Assembly (NCBI GenBank): GCA_017399865.1
Contig: JAFQAT010000034.1
Location: 1-51,750 of the forward strand
DNA length: 51,750 nt
Source of the DNA: Bacteroidales bacterium
GTDB taxonomy: Bacteria; Bacteroidota; Bacteroidia; Bacteroidales; UBA932
Reading direction: 5' to 3'
The position numbers were made by a program, and so were the translations under genes. Below are positions 8,948 through 15,996 of the stretch, piece by piece. How positions within the stretch are numbered: the first letter of the stretch is position 1; each line of letters begins with the position of its first letter. A model generated the notes under the pieces. It had not been told where the DNA came from and did no database searches. It saw only the letters and a program-made list of their open reading frames with translations.

Positions 8948-9835
8948 ATGGACTACTTGACTAAATACGGCTATGCTCCGGATCAGGAGGCGATAGCCAG
9001 AGCATTGGAAATCATTGCAGCAAATCTTGAGAACGTCGCTTCGGAACAGGTCTACAAGGACTGCTTCTCAATGATGGATCTTACCACGCTGAAGACCGAT
9101 GACACTCCGGCATCTGTCGAGAAGCTCGTGGGCAAGGTGAATGCATTCAATGAGACATATCCGGATTGGCCTCTTCCTGCTTCCGTATGTGTATACTCCA
9201 ATTTCGCAAAAACCGTGAAGGAGGCAAGAAAGAAGGATTTCAACATCACTGTCGTGTCTGCGTGCTTTCCTTCCTCACAGAGCTTCCTCGAGGTAAAGCT
9301 CAAGGAATGCGAGATGGCTGTGGAACAGGGTGCTGACGAGGTGGACATCGTGCTGGCGCTCAATTCTTTCCTCGCCGGAAATCATGAGGCTGCATCCGAA
9401 GAGATCCGTCAGGTCCGCAGGTGTATCGATGAGGTTGCCGGCAGGCAGGGACGCAAGGTGCATCTCAAGGTAATTCTTGAGACAGGACTTCTCAGGACTC
9501 CGGAACGCATCGCCCAGGCTTCCTTCCTTGCAATGGAGGCAGGTGCGGACTTCATCAAGACCTCTACCGGAAAGGTGGATGTAAACGCAACACCTGTCGC
9601 TGCATATGTGATGTGCGAGTGCATTGCAAAGTATCATGCCATGACCGGAAAGAAGATAGGCTTCAAGCCTGCAGGAGGTATTTCGTCAGCTGCTGACGCT
9701 CTCTGCTACTATTCGATTGTAGCTTCAGTCCTTGGCAAGGAGTGGCTCAATAAGGAACTCTTCCGCTTCGGTGTAAGCCGTGTAGCTAACAGCATTCTTT
9801 CTGCCGTAGAGCAGAAGACCGTGTCATATTACTAG
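8948..9835 (+). CDS. deoC: Deoxyribose-phosphate aldolase
   Basis: This class I aldolase splits 2-deoxyribose 5-phosphate to glyceraldehyde 3-phosphate and acetaldehyde. The Schiff-base lysine is in DFIKTSTGK (Lys204), and the second conserved lysine is in GFKPAGGIS. The phosphate and hydride-relay segment GADEVDIVLAL is also present. At 295 residues it is the longer E. coli-like form, with an N-terminal extension of about 30 residues. It closes the operon; an intrinsic terminator lies 48 bases after the stop. Confidence 0.96.
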   Translation: MDYLTKYGYAPDQEAIARALEIIAANLENVASEQVYKDCFSMMDLTTLKTDDTPASVEKLVGKVNAFNETYPDWPLPASVCVYSNFAKTVKEARKKDFNITVVSACFPSSQSFLEVKLKECEMAVEQGADEVDIVLALNSFLAGNHEAASEEIRQVRRCIDEVAGRQGRKVHLKVILETGLLRTPERIAQASFLAMEAGADFIKTSTGKVDVNATPVAAYVMCECIAKYHAMTGKKIGFKPAGGISSAADALCYYSIVASVLGKEWLNKELFRFGVSRVANSILSAVEQKTVSYY

Positions 9836-9882
9836 AAAATTTGTTTGATTTTTTATAAAAATTGAACAAATTTTTGAGGGTG

Positions 9883-9917
9883 AATCGCCTTTCTACGTAA
9901 GTGGGAAGGCGATTTTT
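9883..9917 (+). terminator. Rho-independent terminator after deoC
   Basis: A 9 bp perfect stem (AATCGCCTT / AAGGCGATT) with a 14-base loop is followed by TTT. Confidence 0.85.
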
Positions 9918-9919
9918 GA

Positions 9920-9954
9920 AAATATCCGCATACATTTTCGGTATGCGGATATTT
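9920..9954. other. Second hairpin downstream of deoC
   Basis: A perfect 14 bp inverted repeat (9920-9933 and 9941-9954, core ATATCCGCATAC) with a 7-base loop lies two bases after the terminator T-run. It has only a short T-rich flank. It may back up the terminator or shield the 5' side of the fimbrial operon. Confidence 0.7.
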
Positions 9955-9991
9955 CTCTGGAACTTTGCCTCCGTAATTAAAACATAATGTT

Positions 9992-11566
9992 ATGAGAGGT
10001 AAAATCAGACTGATGCTCATGGCTCTTGTGATGGCGTCATGCAGCGGTAGGGGAATCGATTCCGATTCAGAACCGGACTACCAGTACGGAAGGAATCTTT
10101 CCCATGAAAAGATTGTCTTGGGGGCTCGTCTGGAGAATCCTTACAAGACAGAGAACATTACAAAGGCGCTCGAAGCCTTGTATCCGACAAAGGCGGACAG
10201 AGTTCAGGTAACCACAACTGACCTATATGTCAGGTTCCTTCCGAAAGATGAAGGACAGCTTGCATTGTTGGACGGCCTTCGTCTGTCGGACCATCCTCTC
10301 GACTTCGAGATTGTCGAGGATGGTGACTGGTATCATGATCCCGAGGTACCTGACGACCGGATGACATGGCAGTATGCCGTAGTTCCGCACGATTATGTCT
10401 TTCCTGATATCGAATACGAGATAATAGATGAATGCCATATTTCGGAAAACGAGGCCGGAACCAGAAGTGATGATGGCATAGATTGGGAGGCTGTGGAGCG
10501 TCAGGCCTACCTGATGACCGGAAACGAGGAGTTCCTTCTTCCGGAAACCAAGGCGGAAAAGGTATGCCCGTCAGGAAGGATAACCATTGTGGATGAGGAC
10601 GCAGACGGTGGTGAGTCTTCTGGAGTAAAGGGAGTTCGCGTTTCCTGTAATTCATTCGTCAAGTTTTCTCACACCTATACCGATGATGAAGGATATTACA
10701 AGATGAACAAGAAGTTCTCTTCAAAGCTCCGTTACAGGCTTGTGTTTGAGAATAAAAAGGGTTTTTCCATCGGTTTCAATATGATTCTGACCCCGGCATC
10801 CACATCTACTTTGGGGCAGGCTTCACCGGAGGGAGTCAATGCTACTGTAACAAAGGATTCGGAGAGCAAGCTGTTCAAAAGATGTGCGGTAAACAATGCG
10901 GCTTATGATTTCTATGACCGCTGTGATGTTGAGGATATGAACCTGCCGCTTCCTCCTAAGGACATCCGTATCTGGCTGTTCCACAAGCTTCAGTCCAGCA
11001 GTTCGATGATGATGCACCATGGAGCAGTTCTGGACATGTCTCTGGTTTCGTCTTTTCTTGGTGATTTCGCGCCTCTTGTACAGGTCTTCCTGCCCGACCT
11101 GACGATAGGCGTGAAGGGCAGGGATGATTATGCTTCCATCTATTCGGAAGTGTGTCATGAACTGGCTCATGCCATTCATTTCTCCAAGGTAGGAACGGAT
11201 TACTGGAACCGTTATATACTTTATGTGATGGGTTCTTATGTCTCTTCATCGGGAATGGCCTACGGCGACGGAAGCGGAGTGAATGCAGGATACTGTGAGG
11301 TCGGTGAGATGTGGGCATATTACCTGTCGTCCAAAATGTACCATGAACGGTATGGAGGTGATTATCCGACCTTCGGAACAACGTTCTGGTTCTATCCTCA
11401 GATACTGCGTTTTGTCGAGGAGAGAGGAATTGAATGCTGGGAGATGTTCTCTCTGATGAATGCCTCGGTAAACTCCAGGGAAGCCCTCAGACGTGCACTG
11501 ATTGCATATGCTCCGGAAAAGGCTGATGCAATAGAGCTCATTTTCACCAGATATATGCAGCCATGA
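9992..11566 (+). CDS. Lipoprotein with HExxH zinc-protease motif
   Basis: This is a 524-residue predicted lipoprotein; the signal segment ends MASC with Cys17 as the lipidated residue. A carboxypeptidase-regulatory-like beta domain appears at about 192-255 (GVKGVRVSC, DDEGYYKM). The C-terminal part holds HELAH (His389-Glu390 to His393), and a downstream glutamate in CEVGEMWAYY (Glu436 or Glu439) is placed as the third zinc ligand of a gluzincin-like protease. Exact family and substrate are not recognised. It is the first gene of the fimbrial operon and overlaps the next start by four bases (ATGA). A weak -7-like GAACTTTG lies at 9960-9967. Confidence 0.75.
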   Translation: MRGKIRLMLMALVMASCSGRGIDSDSEPDYQYGRNLSHEKIVLGARLENPYKTENITKALEALYPTKADRVQVTTTDLYVRFLPKDEGQLALLDGLRLSDHPLDFEIVEDGDWYHDPEVPDDRMTWQYAVVPHDYVFPDIEYEIIDECHISENEAGTRSDDGIDWEAVERQAYLMTGNEEFLLPETKAEKVCPSGRITIVDEDADGGESSGVKGVRVSCNSFVKFSHTYTDDEGYYKMNKKFSSKLRYRLVFENKKGFSIGFNMILTPASTSTLGQASPEGVNATVTKDSESKLFKRCAVNNAAYDFYDRCDVEDMNLPLPPKDIRIWLFHKLQSSSSMMMHHGAVLDMSLVSSFLGDFAPLVQVFLPDLTIGVKGRDDYASIYSEVCHELAHAIHFSKVGTDYWNRYILYVMGSYVSSSGMAYGDGSGVNAGYCEVGEMWAYYLSSKMYHERYGGDYPTFGTTFWFYPQILRFVEERGIECWEMFSLMNASVNSREALRRALIAYAPEKADAIELIFTRYMQP

Positions 11567-12126
11567 GAGTGTGTTTGAAACTAATATTGCCTCTATTGCT
11601 GGCGTTCGCATGTTCCAGAACGTCTGCACAGACATTCAGCGTATCCACGGATCTGCTGGGGTATGCCAGGCTCGGAACCATGAGCATTGATGCTTCATAT
11701 GCTGTGGCACGCAGGTGGAGCCTGATAGCAGGAGCACGTTATAACCCTTTTACCTATCGTAAATCAGATCCCGACAGGCAGTTTCAGAATCGTCAGCAGT
11801 CCTATGCCGTAGGAATGAGACTGTGGCCGTGGCATACATGGTCAGGGTGGTGGTTTGCCGGAAAGCTCCGGTATCAGGAGTATAACAAGGGAGGAATAAT
11901 ATCCCGCAAGACAGAAGAAGGCGATCGTTTCGGTGCCGGAATCTATGCTGGATACACACATATGCTATCCTCCCATATAAACCTTGAGTTCGGAATGGGA
12001 CTTTGGTCCGGCCTGTCCGTATATCGTCAGTATTCATGCCCGGCCTGCGGCCTTACGTTATCTTCAGGAAACAAGTTCTTCCTGCTTCCGGATGATGTAA
12101 TGATATCTCTTGCCTATGTGTTCTGA
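11563..12126 (+). CDS. DUF3575-like secreted beta-barrel protein
   Basis: This 187-residue protein has a cleavable signal peptide (hydrophobic run, then SRTSAQ) and then alternating hydrophobic beta-strand patterns ending in the aromatic LAYVF typical of outer-membrane barrels. It resembles DUF3575 proteins, which accompany fimbrial gene clusters in Bacteroidales. Segments such as MRLWPWHTWSGWWFAGKLRY support this. A role in assembling or anchoring the surface fibre is inferred from context. Its start overlaps the upstream stop as ATGA, and its own end overlaps the next gene. Confidence 0.8.
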   Translation: MRVCLKLILPLLLAFACSRTSAQTFSVSTDLLGYARLGTMSIDASYAVARRWSLIAGARYNPFTYRKSDPDRQFQNRQQSYAVGMRLWPWHTWSGWWFAGKLRYQEYNKGGIISRKTEEGDRFGAGIYAGYTHMLSSHINLEFGMGLWSGLSVYRQYSCPACGLTLSSGNKFFLLPDDVMISLAYVF

Positions 12127-13990
12127 TACGAAGCTTGTGATTGTTCTGGTTGCTTTTCTGGCAGTGTCGTGCTCTTCGTCCAGAATAATGCAGAGGATAA
12201 GGACCGGGGAGGTGCGTATGGACATATCCGTGCCGGATGAGAAGCCTCTGGACGATGGGGCAGACAAGGATGTGAAGATAGACAGTATCAGGAGCGATCT
12301 GTCCGACGGACCTATAATAATGAACGCGATAAGAGACAGCGAGACCGGAGAGATGGTCGCCACTGATGTCATAAATGCATCGACGGTTGTCGCCCGCTTC
12401 CGCAATGTTGCAGAAAGGGCCGGCTATGTATCGATAAGCTTCGATGTCACGGTGCCGTCAGAGATGTCCTCTTCCTACTGGCAGCTGAAGTTGCGGCCAT
12501 TCATGAGGATCCAGGAAGATACCGTAGCCCTTGAACCGCTGTATATTACAGGAGAATGGTATCGCAAGGGCCAGCTGAGGGGTTATGAAAGGTACAGGGA
12601 GTTTCTTGCATCCATAATTACTGATACGACGGACCTTGTCAGGATGGGGCAGCTGGAGATCTTCCTGCAGAGACATTACCCGGAGACCTACGCAATGAAG
12701 AACGACACGTCGCTGATATCGGATCCTGTGGCCCGGAACCTGTTCGGCGTGACCCAAGCTGATGCATTGAGACATTATTCGCGGCATATGAGGATATATT
12801 TCAATGAACGTCGAAAGGCGCGTAAAGGACAGATGTATGAAAGATATGTCAAGGATCCGATAGTAACAGAAGGAATACGTCTGGATACTGTCCTGACTGC
12901 CTCTGACGGAGACTTCATCTACAGGTACAGTCATACTTTCCGCAGTCGTCCGGGTTTGAAGAAAGTGATGGTGAATCTCATGGGCGAGATGTATGAGGAG
13001 GGGGAGTTCCTGCAGTCACTGCCGTTCCCTGAAGAGCTTACCTTCTATATCAGTTCCTTGTCAACGCTTGCTGATTATGCGCCCAAATACAGGATGATCG
13101 TCCTGGAGAGGAATGTGTATGACAACACAAAGGCATTGATCGATTTTGCCAAAGGCAGTCATGAAATAGATACGTCTTTGTCAGATAATGCCTCAGAGCT
13201 TGCCAGGGTGGCGAAATGTATAGACGATGTGTTTTCAAGGCAGGAGTATGTGCTGGATTCGCTGATAGTCAAGGCTTCGTGCTCTCCGGAAGGTTCATAT
13301 GCCCATAATTCCCGTCTTGCATCAGCGCGGTCCGAGTCCATCAGGCATTATATACGCGATTTCATACCGGAACAATGGCGTGACAGCGTAAGGACCTCTC
13401 ATGTGCCGGAGAACTGGGGACAGCTCAGGCTGCTTGTGGCGAATGACACATTGCTGGAAAAGCCGGCGAAGGAGAAGATCCTTCAGCTGACTGATGACCT
13501 CAGGCGTCCGGATGATGTGGAGAGAAGGCTTTCGGAGATGCCTCAGTACCGTTACTTGAGGGAAAAGATCTATCCGCAGCTGCGCAGTGTCAGTTTTGAC
13601 TTCCATCTCCATAGGGCAGGCATGCAGAAGGATACCGTACATACCACGGAGCTGGATACAGTCTACATGGCAGGTCTTGAAGCGATGAAGAACCTGGATT
13701 ACAGGAAGGCAGTTGAGCTGCTCAGACCATACAGAGATTACAATACTGCCCTGGCATATATGTCGGCGGATTATAATCATTCGGCGCTTGATGTTCTCGA
13801 CGGCCTTGATGACAAGGATGCAAAGGTGTGCTATATGAAGGCCCTCATTCTGTCCCGGCTTGATGTCCATGAGGAAGCCATGAAATATTTCGAATTGAGT
13901 CTGGCTTATGATCCATATCTTGAATACAGAGCGAATCTTGATCCGGAAATGTCCGGACTGGTCAATAAATACAAACTTATAAACAATTAA
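12116..13990 (+). CDS. OmpA-like lipoprotein (DUF3868-like N-terminus)
   Basis: This 624-residue predicted lipoprotein has Cys19 after FLAVS. The N-terminal region (about 80-150, RYVNV-like RFRNVAERAGYVSISFDV and LKLRPFM) resembles DUF3868, found in Bacteroidales fimbrial loci. Around residues 378-420 an OmpA/peptidoglycan-binding pattern is visible (KASCSPEGSYAHNSRLASAR). The C-terminal part (about 520-610) looks like short helical TPR repeats. It could tie the fimbrial apparatus to peptidoglycan. I chose ATG at 12116 rather than the TTG at 12110. It overlaps the upstream gene by 11 bases and precedes the fimbrillin by 13 bases. Confidence 0.78.
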   Translation: MCSDTKLVIVLVAFLAVSCSSSRIMQRIRTGEVRMDISVPDEKPLDDGADKDVKIDSIRSDLSDGPIIMNAIRDSETGEMVATDVINASTVVARFRNVAERAGYVSISFDVTVPSEMSSSYWQLKLRPFMRIQEDTVALEPLYITGEWYRKGQLRGYERYREFLASIITDTTDLVRMGQLEIFLQRHYPETYAMKNDTSLISDPVARNLFGVTQADALRHYSRHMRIYFNERRKARKGQMYERYVKDPIVTEGIRLDTVLTASDGDFIYRYSHTFRSRPGLKKVMVNLMGEMYEEGEFLQSLPFPEELTFYISSLSTLADYAPKYRMIVLERNVYDNTKALIDFAKGSHEIDTSLSDNASELARVAKCIDDVFSRQEYVLDSLIVKASCSPEGSYAHNSRLASARSESIRHYIRDFIPEQWRDSVRTSHVPENWGQLRLLVANDTLLEKPAKEKILQLTDDLRRPDDVERRLSEMPQYRYLREKIYPQLRSVSFDFHLHRAGMQKDTVHTTELDTVYMAGLEAMKNLDYRKAVELLRPYRDYNTALAYMSADYNHSALDVLDGLDDKDAKVCYMKALILSRLDVHEEAMKYFELSLAYDPYLEYRANLDPEMSGLVNKYKLINN

Positions 13991-14003
13991 AAGCAAAACA
14001 GTT

Positions 14004-14999
14004 ATGAAGAGAAAGATTTTTTGTGCGGCTATGCTTGCGCTGGTGTTGGTTTCATGTGAGAAGAAGGGGACAGATCTGTCCGATGCGGCAACGGGAACTG
14101 TACCTTTGGAAATCAGGTTCGTGTCGGAAGAGACGAAGGCAGCTGGTGTCGGAGGCAATGAAGAGAAGAAGGTTTCAGACTATCAGGTCCTGATCTATGA
14201 TATGTCCAGCAGGATGCTTGAAGCTTATTCGACTCCGGATCCTGCATCGTCCAGTGTAAGCATGGAATGCACTACCGGTCCTAAAGAGGTGATCGTGCTT
14301 GCCAATGCTCCTGATGTCAGCGGGATTGTCTCGTATGACACGTTCCTGAAGACGAAGTCGAAGCTTTCCGACAACAGTATCGGCAGGCTCGTGATGGAAG
14401 GCCATGCTTCTCCTAATCTTACGGCTGCCGGCGGGACCGTCAATGTGGACATAAAGAGAGTGGTGGCTAAGGTCGTGCTGGATGGCATTACGGTCGACTT
14501 TGAACAGAATGCTTATGACAATATGGACTTCATTCTCAAGAGGGTATACCTTACCAATGTGGCTGCGGACAAGAGCTATCTGGCTGAGACTGCCGATCCG
14601 GCTTCCTGGTATAATAAGATTGTCCGGACTTCAGCACCGGAGGTGGATGAACTGCTATATGAGGACTTGGGCAATATGAACATCAAGACGACCAAACTGT
14701 ATAAGCAGCAGCACCATTTCTATTGTTATCCGAATCCGCATACAGCTGATTCGTTTGATTCCGATGTGTGGAATCCGCGTCCGACGCGTCTTGTGGTTGA
14801 AGCTACCATTGGCAATGTGCCGTATTACTATCCTGTAGCGCTGCCTGAACTCAAACAGAATACCAGATATCATGTATCACTCCGTATCATCCGCCCCGGT
14901 TCAACCAGTCCGGAACAGGATATGGACAAGTACGCTGTGTCGTTCAATATAACCATTGAGGAATGGAAAGGTCCGGAAAACGTATCGGAAACCATCTGA
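14004..14999 (+). CDS. Fimbrillin-type pilin lipoprotein (Mfa1/FimA-like)
   Basis: This 331-residue structural subunit candidate for type V pili has a perfect lipobox LVSC at Cys18. The fimbrillin pattern is visible: an N-terminal beta domain (VPLEIRFVSE, YQVLIYDMSS, EVIVLANAPD), the linking segment VDIKRVVAKVVLDGITV, and a C-terminal domain ending in YAVSFNITIEEWKG, the Trp-containing last strand used for strand exchange in this pilin class. Such pilins are exported as lipoproteins and matured by a protease at the cell surface. The next gene starts inside its last codons. Confidence 0.85.
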   Translation: MKRKIFCAAMLALVLVSCEKKGTDLSDAATGTVPLEIRFVSEETKAAGVGGNEEKKVSDYQVLIYDMSSRMLEAYSTPDPASSSVSMECTTGPKEVIVLANAPDVSGIVSYDTFLKTKSKLSDNSIGRLVMEGHASPNLTAAGGTVNVDIKRVVAKVVLDGITVDFEQNAYDNMDFILKRVYLTNVAADKSYLAETADPASWYNKIVRTSAPEVDELLYEDLGNMNIKTTKLYKQQHHFYCYPNPHTADSFDSDVWNPRPTRLVVEATIGNVPYYYPVALPELKQNTRYHVSLRIIRPGSTSPEQDMDKYAVSFNITIEEWKGPENVSETI

Positions 15000-15757
15000 T
15001 GGGACTGGTCCTTCTAGGCGGTCTGCTTCTTCAGCCGGCATGTTCGGTGAAGGAAGACAGGATTCCATGTCCTTGTCTTCTGTCTCTGGACTTTCTCTGC
15101 CCTGAAGAAGAGGCGGTTGTGGACCTTATGGTGACATCTGCAAAAGGGTTTGTGTGGAAAGATACTGTGGATGTCGCCAGGAGGAGGAACGGGTATTCTG
15201 TACCCGTTCCACAGACCTCCCTGCATATACGTGCATGGGCTGGTGATGACGGCCTTGCATCTGAACTGGGGCTTGAGATTCCATACGGGAGTGACTGCCC
15301 GAAGGTATACATGCATGATTCCGATGTGAGGATCGAAGGAGAGTATTTCCATGAGACTGCTCTCCTGAGGAAGAACCACTGTGTGCTGACTCTTACCACA
15401 GAAGGGGAAGAGAAGCTGTCTTCCGCTCTGACTTTGAAAGGCAACGTTTCAGGCTATGATGCCTGGGGATTACCCCTGAATGGTGATTTCAGCTTTGTAC
15501 TTGCCGATGGCGGGCTTGAAGAAGGATATAAGGCCGTTCTTCCCAGACAGACGGATGCATCTCTGATGCTTGAGATTGATGATGGGAATGGCCACAACCT
15601 CGTTTTTGCAATAGGGCAATACATCGTGTCCAGCGGATATGACTGGACCTCACCGGATCTGGAGGATGTCAGTGTTACCTTGGACTATGCTTTGACCGAA
15701 GTCAGAGTAGTGATTGGGGAATGGGAAAGTGTATTCAGATATGATGTGGAGATATGA
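14963..15757 (+). CDS. FimB/Mfa2-like fimbrial anchor or tip lipoprotein
   Basis: This 264-residue protein has the short motif PACSVKEDRIPCPCLLSLDF after its signal segment, the hallmark start of FimB/Mfa2 anchors, which hold the fibre base in the outer membrane. The following beta-rich region (VVDLMVTSAKGF, LHIRAWAG, HCVLTLTTEG) fits a two-domain Mfa2 fold. The start is uncertain: ATG at 14963 gives a basic n-region (MERSGKR) and a 37-base overlap with the fimbrillin gene. ATG at 14999 gives a TGATG junction but an uncharged signal start. It is the last gene of the operon. Confidence 0.82.
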   Translation: MERSGKRIGNHLMGLVLLGGLLLQPACSVKEDRIPCPCLLSLDFLCPEEEAVVDLMVTSAKGFVWKDTVDVARRRNGYSVPVPQTSLHIRAWAGDDGLASELGLEIPYGSDCPKVYMHDSDVRIEGEYFHETALLRKNHCVLTLTTEGEEKLSSALTLKGNVSGYDAWGLPLNGDFSFVLADGGLEEGYKAVLPRQTDASLMLEIDDGNGHNLVFAIGQYIVSSGYDWTSPDLEDVSVTLDYALTEVRVVIGEWESVFRYDVEI

Positions 15758-15773
15758 CAATTAGGAATAAAAA

Positions 15774-15806
15774 TTGTTCGGATTTCAAAAACATTTTATA
15801 TCTTTG
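15774..15806 (+). promoter_or_regulatory. Promoter of tRNA-Leu(CAG)
   Basis: TATCTTTG at 15799-15806 matches TAnnTTTG exactly, with TTG at 15774-15776 about 22 bases upstream. The tRNA begins 16 bases after it. Confidence 0.75.
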
Positions 15807-15821
15807 CATCCACTTTCTGAC

Positions 15822-15902
15822 GCGGATGTGGTGAAATGGTAGACACGCTCGTTTCAGGTGCGAGTGCTTCACGGCGTGTAGGTTCGACTCCTATCATCCG
15901 CA
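15822..15902 (+). tRNA. tRNA-Leu (anticodon CAG)
   Basis: The acceptor stem GCGGATG pairs with CATCCGC, with discriminator A73. The anticodon stem CTCGT / GCGAG encloses the loop TTCAGGT, giving anticodon CAG. A long variable arm and the T-loop GTTCGACTC identify a class II leucine tRNA. CCA is not encoded. A terminator follows eight bases later. Confidence 0.95.
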
Positions 15903-15909
15903 CTTTAAA

Positions 15910-15939
15910 AGCTCAGCTCACTTCGGCTGGGCTTTTTTT
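15910..15939 (+). terminator. Rho-independent terminator after tRNA-Leu(CAG)
   Basis: An 8 bp stem (AGCTCAGC / GCTGGGCT, one G-U pair) is followed by seven T. Confidence 0.9.
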
Positions 15940-15996
15940 GTTTATGGAGGAAAATGCCTATATTTACAAATCGGCAACACTAAACGATTATTTATC

